Shown: positions 1 to 6,313 of the stretch, in pieces | Layout: each line of letters opens with the position of its first letter | Numbering within the stretch: the stretch's first letter is position 1 | Assembly: GCA_036379295.1 (NCBI GenBank) | Contig: DASVGY010000098.1 | Span: 1 to 6,313 of the forward strand | Origin: Pseudopedobacter sp036379295 | GTDB taxonomy: Bacteria > Bacteroidota > Bacteroidia > Sphingobacteriales > Sphingobacteriaceae | Direction of reading: 5' to 3' | DNA: 6,313 nucleotides | The notes under the pieces: model-generated | The model's input: the letters and a program-made list of their open reading frames with translations, nothing else | Told to the model about the DNA's origin: nothing | Databases searched by the model: none | Made by a program: the position numbers and the translations under genes

Positions 1-1224
1 TTAGCCACAAATTATAAATGGGTTACCAATTCGCAGGGTACTGGCTTTTATCTTCCGCAAGGAAACAACGATTACCGCATTGAACTGGGCTCGCAAAGCA
101 CCCCAGATTATACTTCATTAACGGGAGCACAAACCAATACAGCAAATTTTGCCAGAGCTTATTTGGTACATGGCAACCAACCACCAACAAGCGCACCTGC
201 AAAATACGAGTATGTGGTTGCACCGGGAGTTACGCCAACAGAGATGAAAAATTTAGCGTCAACATTAGAGAGCGGCACAGTTTACAAGGTTTTAAACCAA
301 ACTGCAGATTACCACGCCATTAAATACATCCCTGAAAACACTATGGCTTTTGTGTTTTTTAAGCCCGTTTTAGCAGTTAACCAAGGATTGGTGAAAAGTA
401 TTTCTGGCCAGGCAATTTTAAGCGTTAAAGAATTTGACGGCGACAAGGTTTTGGTTACCATAAACAACCCTAACCTAAACCCGGTGTTTGATGCCCAAGG
501 AGATTTTGTTTCTGGTGTTTCAAACATCAACCTGGCTTTAAACGGAGCTTACACTATCATTAACAACCCAAATGCATCAAGCACCAACCAACAAGGCAAC
601 TTATTAACGCTTGGTTTCTCGCTTAAAGATGGTTTCGCAGCCAGCATCTTACTCCAAAAAAACACCCTTACTCCTATCAAGTTATTAAAGTTCGAAGGCG
701 CTTACCAAAACCCGTCAGTGCTTTTAAATTGGGCAAGTGCCAAAGAAAAAAATGTAAACCACTTTGTGCTTTATAGCAGTATTGATGGGCTCAATTTTAA
801 GGAAATTACCAAGATAATGGCAAAAGGAAATTCTACCCAACTTCAATCATACAGTTATAATGACAAAAGTTTTGATGCAAATGCAAGCACCCTTTACTAC
901 AAACTACAAAGTGTTGATACCGATGGAACTATAAGCGCTGAACAAATTACCGCAGTAAAAGTGCCTACGCAAAGTGCTAAGATTTCTTTTTACCCCAACC
1001 CGGTTTCTTCGTTCATCAATCTAAGTTTTATCGCTCAAAAAAAATGCACAGGTACTGTGGAGGTTTACAGTTTAAACGGGCAATTACAATACAAAAAACT
1101 TATAGATATACAGTTAGGGTTTAACCTTTTCCCTGTGTTTTTAGAAGACCTCAACACCGGAGAATACATCATCAAACTTACATCAGAGCATAAAATAGCT
1201 ACTCAAAAATTTATAAAACTTTAA
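1..1224 (+). CDS. Secreted PL8-like polysaccharide lyase, C-terminal part, with T9SS sorting domain (5' truncated by window)
   Basis: The frame is open from base 1 to the TAA at 1222-1224 (407 residues visible), so the start lies left of the window. The TTG at 163 is internal to recognisable domain sequence and is not the start. Fragment residues 1-215 or so resemble the C-terminal beta domains of family 8 polysaccharide lyases: an HG-x-x-P-(x)n-YEYVV-x-P signature begins at residue 57, and a 'NNPNLN' strand at 155-160 corresponds to the DPDL strand of the complete lyase at 2891. Residues 223-320 form a fibronectin/Ig-like linker (LLKFEGAY, LLNWASAKE, YYKLQSVDTDG), common in Bacteroidota T9SS cargo. 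Residues 326-407 are a type A T9SS sorting domain, with FYPNPV at 330-335 and a final KFIKL. I infer export across the outer membrane and beta-elimination of an acidic glycan, probably chondroitin or hyaluronan. The catalytic domain is not visible, so substrate and exact subfamily are unproven. The next gene follows after 30 bp, suggesting an operon. Confidence 0.8.
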   Translation, partial: LATNYKWVTNSQGTGFYLPQGNNDYRIELGSQSTPDYTSLTGAQTNTANFARAYLVHGNQPPTSAPAKYEYVVAPGVTPTEMKNLASTLESGTVYKVLNQTADYHAIKYIPENTMAFVFFKPVLAVNQGLVKSISGQAILSVKEFDGDKVLVTINNPNLNPVFDAQGDFVSGVSNINLALNGAYTIINNPNASSTNQQGNLLTLGFSLKDGFAASILLQKNTLTPIKLLKFEGAYQNPSVLLNWASAKEKNVNHFVLYSSIDGLNFKEITKIMAKGNSTQLQSYSYNDKSFDANASTLYYKLQSVDTDGTISAEQITAVKVPTQSAKISFYPNPVSSFINLSFIAQKKCTGTVEVYSLNGQLQYKKLIDIQLGFNLFPVFLEDLNTGEYIIKLTSEHKIATQKFIKL

Positions 1225-1254
1225 AAAATAATTAACTACTTAAAATTTAAAATC

Positions 1255-2697
1255 ATGAAAAGAAAATTACTATTAAGCGTAAGTCTTTTATTGGGCGCAT
1301 ATTTTGCGCAAGCACAATTTAGCAACACAAACACAGCTAGCGATACAGTTAAGGTTCAATTTAAAAGAGGCCCATCCCCTACAAATGATACAACAGCAAA
1401 CGGTGTCGCCTCCAAATTTTACGAATCCCCAACCAGTGGAAGCTCATCATATAACGGCCGGTTTTTTCCAAATATTACTGATGCATCTTATAAATTAAGA
1501 GCAATCTGTTACCCTACAGACGGACAATTTAATTTAAGTGGAGATATTTTATCGCTCAAACAATCTGTAACCGCTAACGGTGGTGCTAAATTTGCCGTTT
1601 ACAGTATCGCTAAAGCAACTTCTGTTGTTAAGTTTTCGTTTACGTTAGATTTAAGTAGTTTTACTGGTAATAATGGAAACGCGTTAACAATTGCTTTCGG
1701 TAACGCTGCCGGCGGATCCACGTTAATAAGTAGTAGTTCACCTTTTACTAGTGCTCAAGGCGATATCTTCGGTGCTTTCAGAGTAATAAAAAGTGGAAGT
1801 ATTGTTACACAATTTAGAACCGCCGATGGTACCACCCAAACTAATACTAATAAGTATCTGATAAAGCCTTCTGCGTCTCAAACCGTCGAAATATTTGCAA
1901 ATACTACTGCAAATGCCGTGGCTTATAGGTATAGACCATCAGATACCGCCGATTCTACAATCGCCGCTAATACCTATAATGTTTATGTGGATGGAGTTAA
2001 ACACGTAGAGAATTTCCCCAAAGTAGGTGCTACTTATGCTCAATCTACTATTAACGCTCTTTCAATCACCTTAGCCGGAAATAACACAGTGCCCGCGGTT
2101 ACTGCCGAGACAATAAAAATATCAGATTTTAAGGCGATATATTTAGTAAGTACACTCCCAGTTTCCCTAACTTCTTTCAGCGGGAAAGCAGAGGCCAACG
2201 GTATCCGATTAAGCTGGAAAACAGCTTCAGAATTAAACAACGACCATTTTGATGTTTTGCGTTCTACAGATGGGAAAATGTTCAACACTTTAACTAGCGT
2301 TTCTGGTAACGGTACAACTAACAAAGTAAATACCTATTCTTACTTAGATAACGCACCAGCAAGCGGAACCAATTACTATCAATTAAGTCAAGTGGATAAA
2401 GACGGCACCGCAACCAAGTCCGCTACTGTTGCCGTTGATAACACCCTAAGTGGGCAGCAAGCTTTCAGATTAAACGTTAACGGCAACACTTTGAATGCCT
2501 CTTTTGATGCAACTACCACCGGAACTGCAACTATAAATATCACCGATTTATCTGGACGAAGTGTTTTCAGCACATCGCTTTCAGTACAAAAGGGAGCTAA
2601 CAATATTAATTTAACTGTTCCAACGTTAAACAGCGGAGTTTATGTTGCAACCCTATTGCAAAACGGAAAAAGCAAAAGCGTAAAATTTGTAAAATAA
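1255..2697 (+). CDS. Uncharacterised secreted protein with beta-rich body and T9SS-type C-terminal domain
   Basis: This 480-residue protein is complete, and I do not recognise a family for its main body. A classic signal peptide spans residues 1-20 (MKRK, then a Leu-rich core, A-Q-A before Q21). Residues 21-297 are rich in Ser, Thr, Asn and Gly with alternating hydrophobic strands and only one obvious Cys after the signal, which suggests a beta-sandwich or jelly-roll fold such as a lectin or carbohydrate-binding module; this is inference. Residues 301-396 (LPVSLTSF, LSWKTASELNN, YYQLSQVDKDG) form the same linker module as in the lyase upstream. Residues 404-480 look like a type A T9SS sorting domain (ITDLSGR, LNSGVYVATL, final VKFVK), but the usual YPNP start motif is replaced by FRLNVNG. 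The ATG at 1255 is chosen because it directly yields the signal peptide; its leader is A/T-rich with no Shine-Dalgarno, normal for this phylum. It sits 30 bp after a lyase gene and before a terminator, so it probably serves in glycan binding or as an extracellular accessory. A catalytic role cannot be excluded. Confidence 0.85.
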   Translation: MKRKLLLSVSLLLGAYFAQAQFSNTNTASDTVKVQFKRGPSPTNDTTANGVASKFYESPTSGSSSYNGRFFPNITDASYKLRAICYPTDGQFNLSGDILSLKQSVTANGGAKFAVYSIAKATSVVKFSFTLDLSSFTGNNGNALTIAFGNAAGGSTLISSSSPFTSAQGDIFGAFRVIKSGSIVTQFRTADGTTQTNTNKYLIKPSASQTVEIFANTTANAVAYRYRPSDTADSTIAANTYNVYVDGVKHVENFPKVGATYAQSTINALSITLAGNNTVPAVTAETIKISDFKAIYLVSTLPVSLTSFSGKAEANGIRLSWKTASELNNDHFDVLRSTDGKMFNTLTSVSGNGTTNKVNTYSYLDNAPASGTNYYQLSQVDKDGTATKSATVAVDNTLSGQQAFRLNVNGNTLNASFDATTTGTATINITDLSGRSVFSTSLSVQKGANNINLTVPTLNSGVYVATLLQNGKSKSVKFVK

Positions 2698-2713
2698 ATC
2701 AATAACCTCAAGC

Positions 2714-2764
2714 AACCAACCTAAAAACTCAGTCTTCAAAAATTGGGTTTAGGGTTGGTTTTTT
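2714..2764 (+). terminator. Intrinsic terminator after the T9SS protein gene
   Basis: The arm AACCAACC-TAAA (2714-2725) pairs with TTTA-G-GGTTGGTT (2748-2760), giving 12 base pairs with one bulged G at 2752. A run of six T residues (2759-2764) overlaps and follows the 3' arm. It lies 16 bp after the stop codon at 2697. This is the classic layout of a rho-independent terminator and would end the transcript of the first two genes. The 22-nt loop is longer than usual. Confidence 0.7.
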
Positions 2765-2801
2765 AGGTAGCAGACAATTGGCTTTTTTAAAACCTAAAAA
2801 A
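2759..2801. repeat. 10-bp perfect inverted repeat overlapping the terminator T-run
   Basis: TTTTTTAGGT at 2759-2768 is the exact reverse complement of ACCTAAAAAA at 2792-2801, with 23 nt between them. The right arm also repeats the sequence AACCTAAAAA found in the left terminator arm (2718-2727), giving a direct repeat at 2791-2800. The two copies therefore compete for the same T-rich segment. It could be an alternative RNA structure or a terminator remnant; A/T-rich composition makes chance pairing possible. Confidence 0.45.
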
Positions 2802-2890
2802 TATTGCAAATTGGAAATGGGCACACCGCTTTTTTTTGGTAAACCGGATTGATGCGGTAAAAAACAAAGACAACAACTTTAGATAGCGCT

Positions 2891-5800
2891 ATGAATTGCA
2901 AAACACTTTTTAAATACATTTCTTTAGGAATTATTGTAGCTTCAACAAGTATTTCACTGGCTCAAATTAAGGTAAAAGACCTTTTAGAAAGCACTGTCCC
3001 TACCACATGGAATGCCCAAAACGGCAAACTAAAACTTAGCGATAAACATTACAAACTGGGGCAACAATCATTAAAATGGGATTGGAAAAAGTCAGACGCA
3101 AAAATCACCGTTACTGATACCGCGTTCCAATCCATCGCTAAAGATGATAGAAGCACATTTGTAATCTGGATTTATAACGAAAAACCAAACACCGACCATC
3201 TACTTTTCGAATTTCAAAAAGACAATCAAACGGCAAGTAATTTTAAATTCAACCTCAACTTTAGCGGCTGGCGCACCGCTTGGGTAATGTATCATAGAGA
3301 TATGGACGGAAAACCTATTGATGGGATGAACAAAATGACCATCTATGCGCCAAAATCCGAAAAAAAAGGAACATTATATTTCGACCAGGTAATGTACAAC
3401 GTTAACATCAACCCTCGGTCGCCGATGCGAGATGAGCAAGTGCCCTTTGTAGCTTTAAATTCTGATAAAGCGGCAAATTCACATTGGACTGCGCTTTACA
3501 CTTTTAGCCGCATTCCGCATTATCTTCCTTTACAAAATGCACTTACTACTACTACTACTGATATCAAAGATTTAGAAACGATTAGTAGCCGGTATCACGA
3601 TATCATCCTGCCAAAGGGAAAATACAAAAAACTAAAATTAACCAACATCGAAAAAGATTTTGCTTTTTGGAACATCCAGCGCCAAGGCAACACAATTACC
3701 GGCAGGGCTGTGAGAGAGCTTAACGATACCGAGCTTTACGCGGATAAAGCCGACCGGGAAGAAAGAGACAACTTTAAAACTTACAGTATTGAGGCATACA
3801 GCACTTTAATGATGGAAGTAGCCGGATTGTACAACGTTAGCAACAACATTGATGAGCAAAAACGATTGGCGCAAATTTTTATGGATTTGTTAGACCATGC
3901 CAACGACCAGGGTTGGGCGGCTGGTAGCGGTATGGGTGCGGTGCATCATTTAGGCTATGCTTTCCGCGATTTTTATTCTGCTTGCTTATTAATGAAACCC
4001 GTTATAAAAGCAAACAACAAACTACAAAGAACACAGCAAACAATGGCGTGGTTCAGCGGATTAGGTCGCTCACAAGCAAAACCAGAGGACATTCACGATG
4101 GTAACATTGATGTTTTTAACACGCTTTTGGGCAGCATGTTGAGCTCCATTTTAATGATGGACGATTCGCCAGAAAAAGTCCGTCAGTTACATGAGTTTTC
4201 TAATTGGCTATCAAAATCCATCATGCCAAACACGGCTATCGAAGGCACTTTTAAACCCGATGGCGCTGTTTTCCATCACGGAACTTTATATCCCGCTTAC
4301 GGCGTTGGTGGCTTCCAAGGCATCACACCGATACTTTATACGTTAAGTGGCAGCACTTTTCATGTAAAACCAGCAGCACAAAACTATTTAAAAAAGACAC
4401 TGACCACTATGTCATACTATACCAACCCTATCAAATGGCCGGTAAGTATTTCGGGCCGTCACCCAACAGGGACCTGGAAAATCGCAGATGATGCTTTCGC
4501 TTATATGGCTTTAGCTGGCTCGCCCGATGGCAAAGAAAAGATAGATAAAGATATGGCAGCCATCTATCTAAAAATCTTGGGCGACAATCAAAATGCAGAA
4601 ACCAAAAGGTTAGAGAAAGCTGGAATTAAGCCGGCTGCTTACCCTCAAGGACATTGGAATTTAAACTACGGCTTGTTGGATATCCATAGAAGAGCAGATT
4701 GGCTGTTGACGGTTAAAGGGCACAACCGCTATATTGTTTCTCATGAATCATATCCGGGCGCAAATATTTTTGGGAGATACTCCAGCTATGGTCAACTGGA
4801 AGTGATTTACCCGCAAACCGCAACTGATAATGGCGATAGCTTTAAAGATAAAGGCTGGGACTGGAATAATTTGCCGGGCACCACAACACTACATGTACCG
4901 CTTGATAAACTTAGAGCAAATATTATTAATGCCGATGATTTTAGCGGTGTGGAAGAAATGCTTTTGAGCGATGAAATTTTTGCGGGCGGAACCAATTTAA
5001 ACAATTGGGATGGTATGTTCGCCATGAAACTGCATGGGAGCGATAAATACGATATGGGAAGTTTTAGGGCAATAAAATCGTGGTTTATGTTTGATGATTT
5101 GGTAATTGCTTTAGGTTCAAATATTACTAACGACCGCAAAGATTACCCAACGCAAACTACACTTTTCCAAAATTATTTGAGCGCTAAAAATGCTAGTTTT
5201 AGTTTCGATGGACTTAGCAATTCTAGTTTTCCGCTGGAGAAAAAATGGTTAGCTAATAGTGCTTTAACAGTATTGGATAACCGCCAAATCGGTTATTACA
5301 TCCCTGATAGCAAGGAATTGGAATTCAGTAAAATGGAGCAAACTTCCAGAGATCAGAAAGACAAAGTATTTACCAAAGGCGATGTAGCTAAGCTGGTTTT
5401 TAATCATGGCAATGCACCAAAAAATGATAGCTACCAATATGCCATGCTTATTAAAACTGACGCTGCAAATCTAAAAAGCTTCAGTTCAAAAATGCTTGGT
5501 AAAAAACCCGTTTACCAAGTTTTACAGCAAGATAGCTTGGCGCACTCGGTGTTTTATGCCCCAAAAAATATTACGGCGAGCGCTATTTTTAAAGCGAACG
5601 AAAAATTAAAAGACTCCTTATTGTTAAGTACAGACAAAGCTTGTTTAGTTATGTATCAAAAAAACAATAGGGGTTTTGAATTATCAGTCACAGACCCAGA
5701 TTTGGCTTTCTATTCTGGCGCAGACGATACCAAAATTTTACCCAACGGAAAAAGAAAAGAAGAAAGTATTTATTCTAAACCTTGGATAACCGCTCCTTCA

Positions 5801-5983
5801 AAACCATCGATAATTTGTTTGGTGGTTAAAGGTTTGTGGCAAGTTTCGTCTGAATCTGGCGAAGTAAAATCGGTAATTGTTGACGGAAACACGGAAGTAA
5901 GTGTTCCTTGCAAATATGGGATTGCAACGCCGTTTAAGTTAACATACAGCGATGTTGAACGGAGCGAAACACCAAACAAATAA
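2891..5983 (+). CDS. Chondroitin sulfate ABC-type lyase, polysaccharide lyase family 8
   Basis: This complete 1030-residue protein is close in length to characterised chondroitin ABC lyases (about 1000 residues). A signal peptide spans residues 1-24 (S-L-A before Q25). Residues 30-190 match the beta-sandwich N-terminal lyase domain (GQQSLKWDW). About 230-560 is the alpha-helical toroid catalytic domain, followed by the beta-sandwich central domain and a C-terminal domain with NHGNAP (838-843) and TDPDL (934-938). Catalytic candidates are visible: His463 and Tyr470 in HHGTLYPAY, Arg523 in SGRHP, and Glu619 in SHESY. These parallel His501, Tyr508, Arg560 and Glu653 of the Proteus vulgaris enzyme as I recall them. 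His352-His353 in HHLGY matches the second histidine linked to iduronate (dermatan) cleavage in the Bacteroides ABC lyase. The reaction would be beta-elimination of chondroitin and dermatan sulfate to 4,5-unsaturated products; endo or exo mode cannot be told. There is no T9SS tail, so a periplasmic location is inferred. The last ten residues (DVERSETPNK) look like an added tail. The sulfatase gene follows 159 bp later. Confidence 0.93.
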   Translation: MNCKTLFKYISLGIIVASTSISLAQIKVKDLLESTVPTTWNAQNGKLKLSDKHYKLGQQSLKWDWKKSDAKITVTDTAFQSIAKDDRSTFVIWIYNEKPNTDHLLFEFQKDNQTASNFKFNLNFSGWRTAWVMYHRDMDGKPIDGMNKMTIYAPKSEKKGTLYFDQVMYNVNINPRSPMRDEQVPFVALNSDKAANSHWTALYTFSRIPHYLPLQNALTTTTTDIKDLETISSRYHDIILPKGKYKKLKLTNIEKDFAFWNIQRQGNTITGRAVRELNDTELYADKADREERDNFKTYSIEAYSTLMMEVAGLYNVSNNIDEQKRLAQIFMDLLDHANDQGWAAGSGMGAVHHLGYAFRDFYSACLLMKPVIKANNKLQRTQQTMAWFSGLGRSQAKPEDIHDGNIDVFNTLLGSMLSSILMMDDSPEKVRQLHEFSNWLSKSIMPNTAIEGTFKPDGAVFHHGTLYPAYGVGGFQGITPILYTLSGSTFHVKPAAQNYLKKTLTTMSYYTNPIKWPVSISGRHPTGTWKIADDAFAYMALAGSPDGKEKIDKDMAAIYLKILGDNQNAETKRLEKAGIKPAAYPQGHWNLNYGLLDIHRRADWLLTVKGHNRYIVSHESYPGANIFGRYSSYGQLEVIYPQTATDNGDSFKDKGWDWNNLPGTTTLHVPLDKLRANIINADDFSGVEEMLLSDEIFAGGTNLNNWDGMFAMKLHGSDKYDMGSFRAIKSWFMFDDLVIALGSNITNDRKDYPTQTTLFQNYLSAKNASFSFDGLSNSSFPLEKKWLANSALTVLDNRQIGYYIPDSKELEFSKMEQTSRDQKDKVFTKGDVAKLVFNHGNAPKNDSYQYAMLIKTDAANLKSFSSKMLGKKPVYQVLQQDSLAHSVFYAPKNITASAIFKANEKLKDSLLLSTDKACLVMYQKNNRGFELSVTDPDLAFYSGADDTKILPNGKRKEESIYSKPWITAPSKPSIICLVVKGLWQVSSESGEVKSVIVDGNTEVSVPCKYGIATPFKLTYSDVERSETPNK
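3545..3559 (+). repeat. (ACT)5 triplet repeat inside the lyase gene
   Basis: Five ACT codons in a row encode Thr219-Thr223, in the stretch between the N-terminal domain and the catalytic domain of the lyase. Copy-number change would keep the reading frame, so this is probably a flexible linker and not a phase-variable switch. Confidence 0.6.
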
Positions 5984-6006
5984 GCCGCAGTTTAGCAGGG
6001 CAAATT

Positions 6007-6037
6007 GCAAGTGGGATGTTTCCTTTCATCAACTTGC
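6007..6037 (+). promoter_or_regulatory. Hairpin downstream of the lyase stop codon
   Basis: GCAAGT (6007-6012) pairs with ACTTGC (6032-6037), and GATG (6015-6018) pairs with CATC (6027-6030), with a small internal loop between the stems and an 8-nt pyrimidine-only loop. No T-tract follows, so a transcript-end stabilising or processing role is as likely as termination. Confidence 0.35.
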
Positions 6038-6064
6038 CGAAACTTCGATAAGAAATTCTAATCT

Positions 6065-6109
6065 CCGTCAGACCGAAACGGTTGAACAAGACAAGGGTCT
6101 GTGAAGACC
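6065..6109 (+). promoter_or_regulatory. Possible alternative hairpins in the sulfatase leader
   Basis: CAGACC (6069-6074) can pair with GGTCTG (6096-6101). Alternatively GGTCT (6096-6100) can pair with AGACC (6105-6109) around a GTGA tetraloop of GNRA type, and CCGT (6065-6068) can pair with ACGG (6078-6081). The first two pairings exclude each other. The stems are short, so function is uncertain. Confidence 0.3.
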
Positions 6110-6142
6110 TGTAATAAAGAATAAATTTAAAACAACAGCATC

Positions 6143-6313
6143 ATGAAAAGAATTAACATCTTTTTTTCTTTTACCTTATTGGGAGTAATCATAACTACCA
6201 GTTGCAATCACCAAAACAAAAAAACTGCGGAAAACAAAAAACCCAATGTCATCATCATTTTAACGGATGACGCCGGTTATGCCGATTTTGGTGCTTACGG
6301 CGGCACAGAAATC
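6143..6313 (+). CDS. Sulfatase, probable lipoprotein, N-terminal part (3' truncated by window)
   Basis: Only the first 57 codons are present; the frame is open to the window edge. Residues 1-20 form a signal sequence (MKRIN, then a Phe/Leu/Ile-rich core) ending in TTSC, so Cys21 is a plausible lipidation site, although Thr at -3 is not the usual Leu. A polar Asn/Lys-rich linker (22-33) precedes PNVIIILTDDAGYADFGAYGG at 34-54, the typical first strand and metal-binding motif of S1 sulfatases; Asp42 and Asp43 would bind the calcium ion. The active-site C/S-x-P-x-R motif, which is converted to formylglycine, lies beyond the window. Next to a chondroitin ABC-type lyase, desulfation of chondroitin or dermatan sulfate products is the likely role, but the sulfate position attacked cannot be read here. 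The ATG at 6143 is chosen because it gives the signal sequence directly. Confidence 0.88.
   Translation, partial: MKRINIFFSFTLLGVIITTSCNHQNKKTAENKKPNVIIILTDDAGYADFGAYGGTEI

Larger units (their letters stand above)
2698..2890 (+). other. Intergenic region between the T9SS protein gene and the ABC-type lyase
   Basis: This 193-bp stretch holds the terminator and inverted repeat near its left end. It also contains the 16-mer GCAAATTGGAAATGGG (2806-2821), which recurs with two mismatches before the sulfatase, and a T8 run at 2830-2837. I found no convincing Bacteroidota promoter of the TTTG-(19-21)-TAnnTTTG type. A promoter for the lyase gene is nevertheless expected here because a terminator precedes it. 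No Shine-Dalgarno is seen before the ATG at 2891. Confidence 0.6.
5984..6142 (+). other. Intergenic region between the lyase and sulfatase genes
   Basis: This 159-bp gap contains GCAAATTGCAAGTGGG (6000-6015), which is 14/16 identical to a 16-mer before the lyase gene. It also contains one hairpin at 6007-6037 and overlapping small hairpins at 6065-6109. No T-run follows any of them, so no clear terminator ends the lyase transcript and read-through into the sulfatase is plausible. The last 30 bases before the ATG are A-rich without a Shine-Dalgarno. Confidence 0.55.

Noticed and set aside
163..165. TTG as the start codon of the first gene
   Set aside because: The frame is open upstream to base 1 and the 54 upstream codons encode sequence continuous with the PL8-like domain. 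The TTG follows FARAY within the HG-x-x-P signature, and no signal peptide follows it.
309..530. Antisense open frame within the first gene
   Set aside because: It is a shadow of the lyase reading frame, with no recognisable domain. The same applies to the minus-strand frames at 23-223, 2040-2324, 2388-2603, 4807-5139 and 5770-5979, and to the plus-strand frame at 1304-1498.
2825..2858. Inverted repeat ACCGC / GCGGT upstream of the ABC-type lyase
   Set aside because: It has only five base pairs with a 24-nt loop, too weak to call a terminator or operator despite the nearby T8 run.
3545..3559. Phase variation through the (ACT)5 tract
   Set aside because: The unit is a triplet in frame, so slippage would only change the number of threonines and not switch the gene on or off.
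6098..6129. Promoter-like TCTG-(20 bp)-TAAATTTA before the sulfatase gene
   Set aside because: It approximates the Bacteroidota TTTG/TAnnTTTG pattern with one mismatch in each element, but transcription would begin only a few bases before the ATG at 6143, and A/T-rich sequence produces such matches easily.

Overview
The window reads as part of a glycosaminoglycan (chondroitin/dermatan sulfate) degradation cluster from a Bacteroidota organism, most likely Sphingobacteriaceae (Pedobacter-like). This rests on three observations: two proteins end in type IX secretion (T9SS, type A) C-terminal sorting domains, the starts lack Shine-Dalgarno sequences and have A/T-rich leaders, and the base composition is moderately AT-rich. 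The genus is an inference. All genes lie on the + strand.

Layout. (1) 1-1224: the 3' part of a large secreted polysaccharide lyase, apparently family PL8, with a linker module and a canonical T9SS sorting domain; its start lies left of the window. (2) 1255-2697: an unrecognised secreted protein of 480 aa, with a signal peptide, a beta-rich body, the same linker module and a T9SS-type tail lacking the usual YPNP motif. It starts 30 bp after gene 1 and is probably co-transcribed with it. (3) 2698-2890: an intergenic region with a strong intrinsic terminator whose arms can also pair with a downstream repeat. (4) 2891-5983: a complete 1030-aa chondroitin-ABC-type PL8 lyase with signal peptide and all expected catalytic residues, but no sorting domain. 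(5) 5984-6142: an intergenic region with several small, partly exclusive hairpins. (6) 6143-6313: the first 57 codons of a probable lipoprotein sulfatase, running off the right edge.

How the genes may work together (inference). The T9SS-exported lyase would cut sulfated glycosaminoglycan outside the cell or at its surface. The T9SS protein of gene 2 could bind substrate or assist there. The periplasmic ABC-type lyase would reduce imported oligosaccharides to unsaturated disaccharides, and the sulfatase would remove sulfate. No SusC/SusD pair, regulator or unsaturated glucuronyl hydrolase is in the window; they may lie outside. No tRNA, rRNA, CRISPR array or mobile element was seen.
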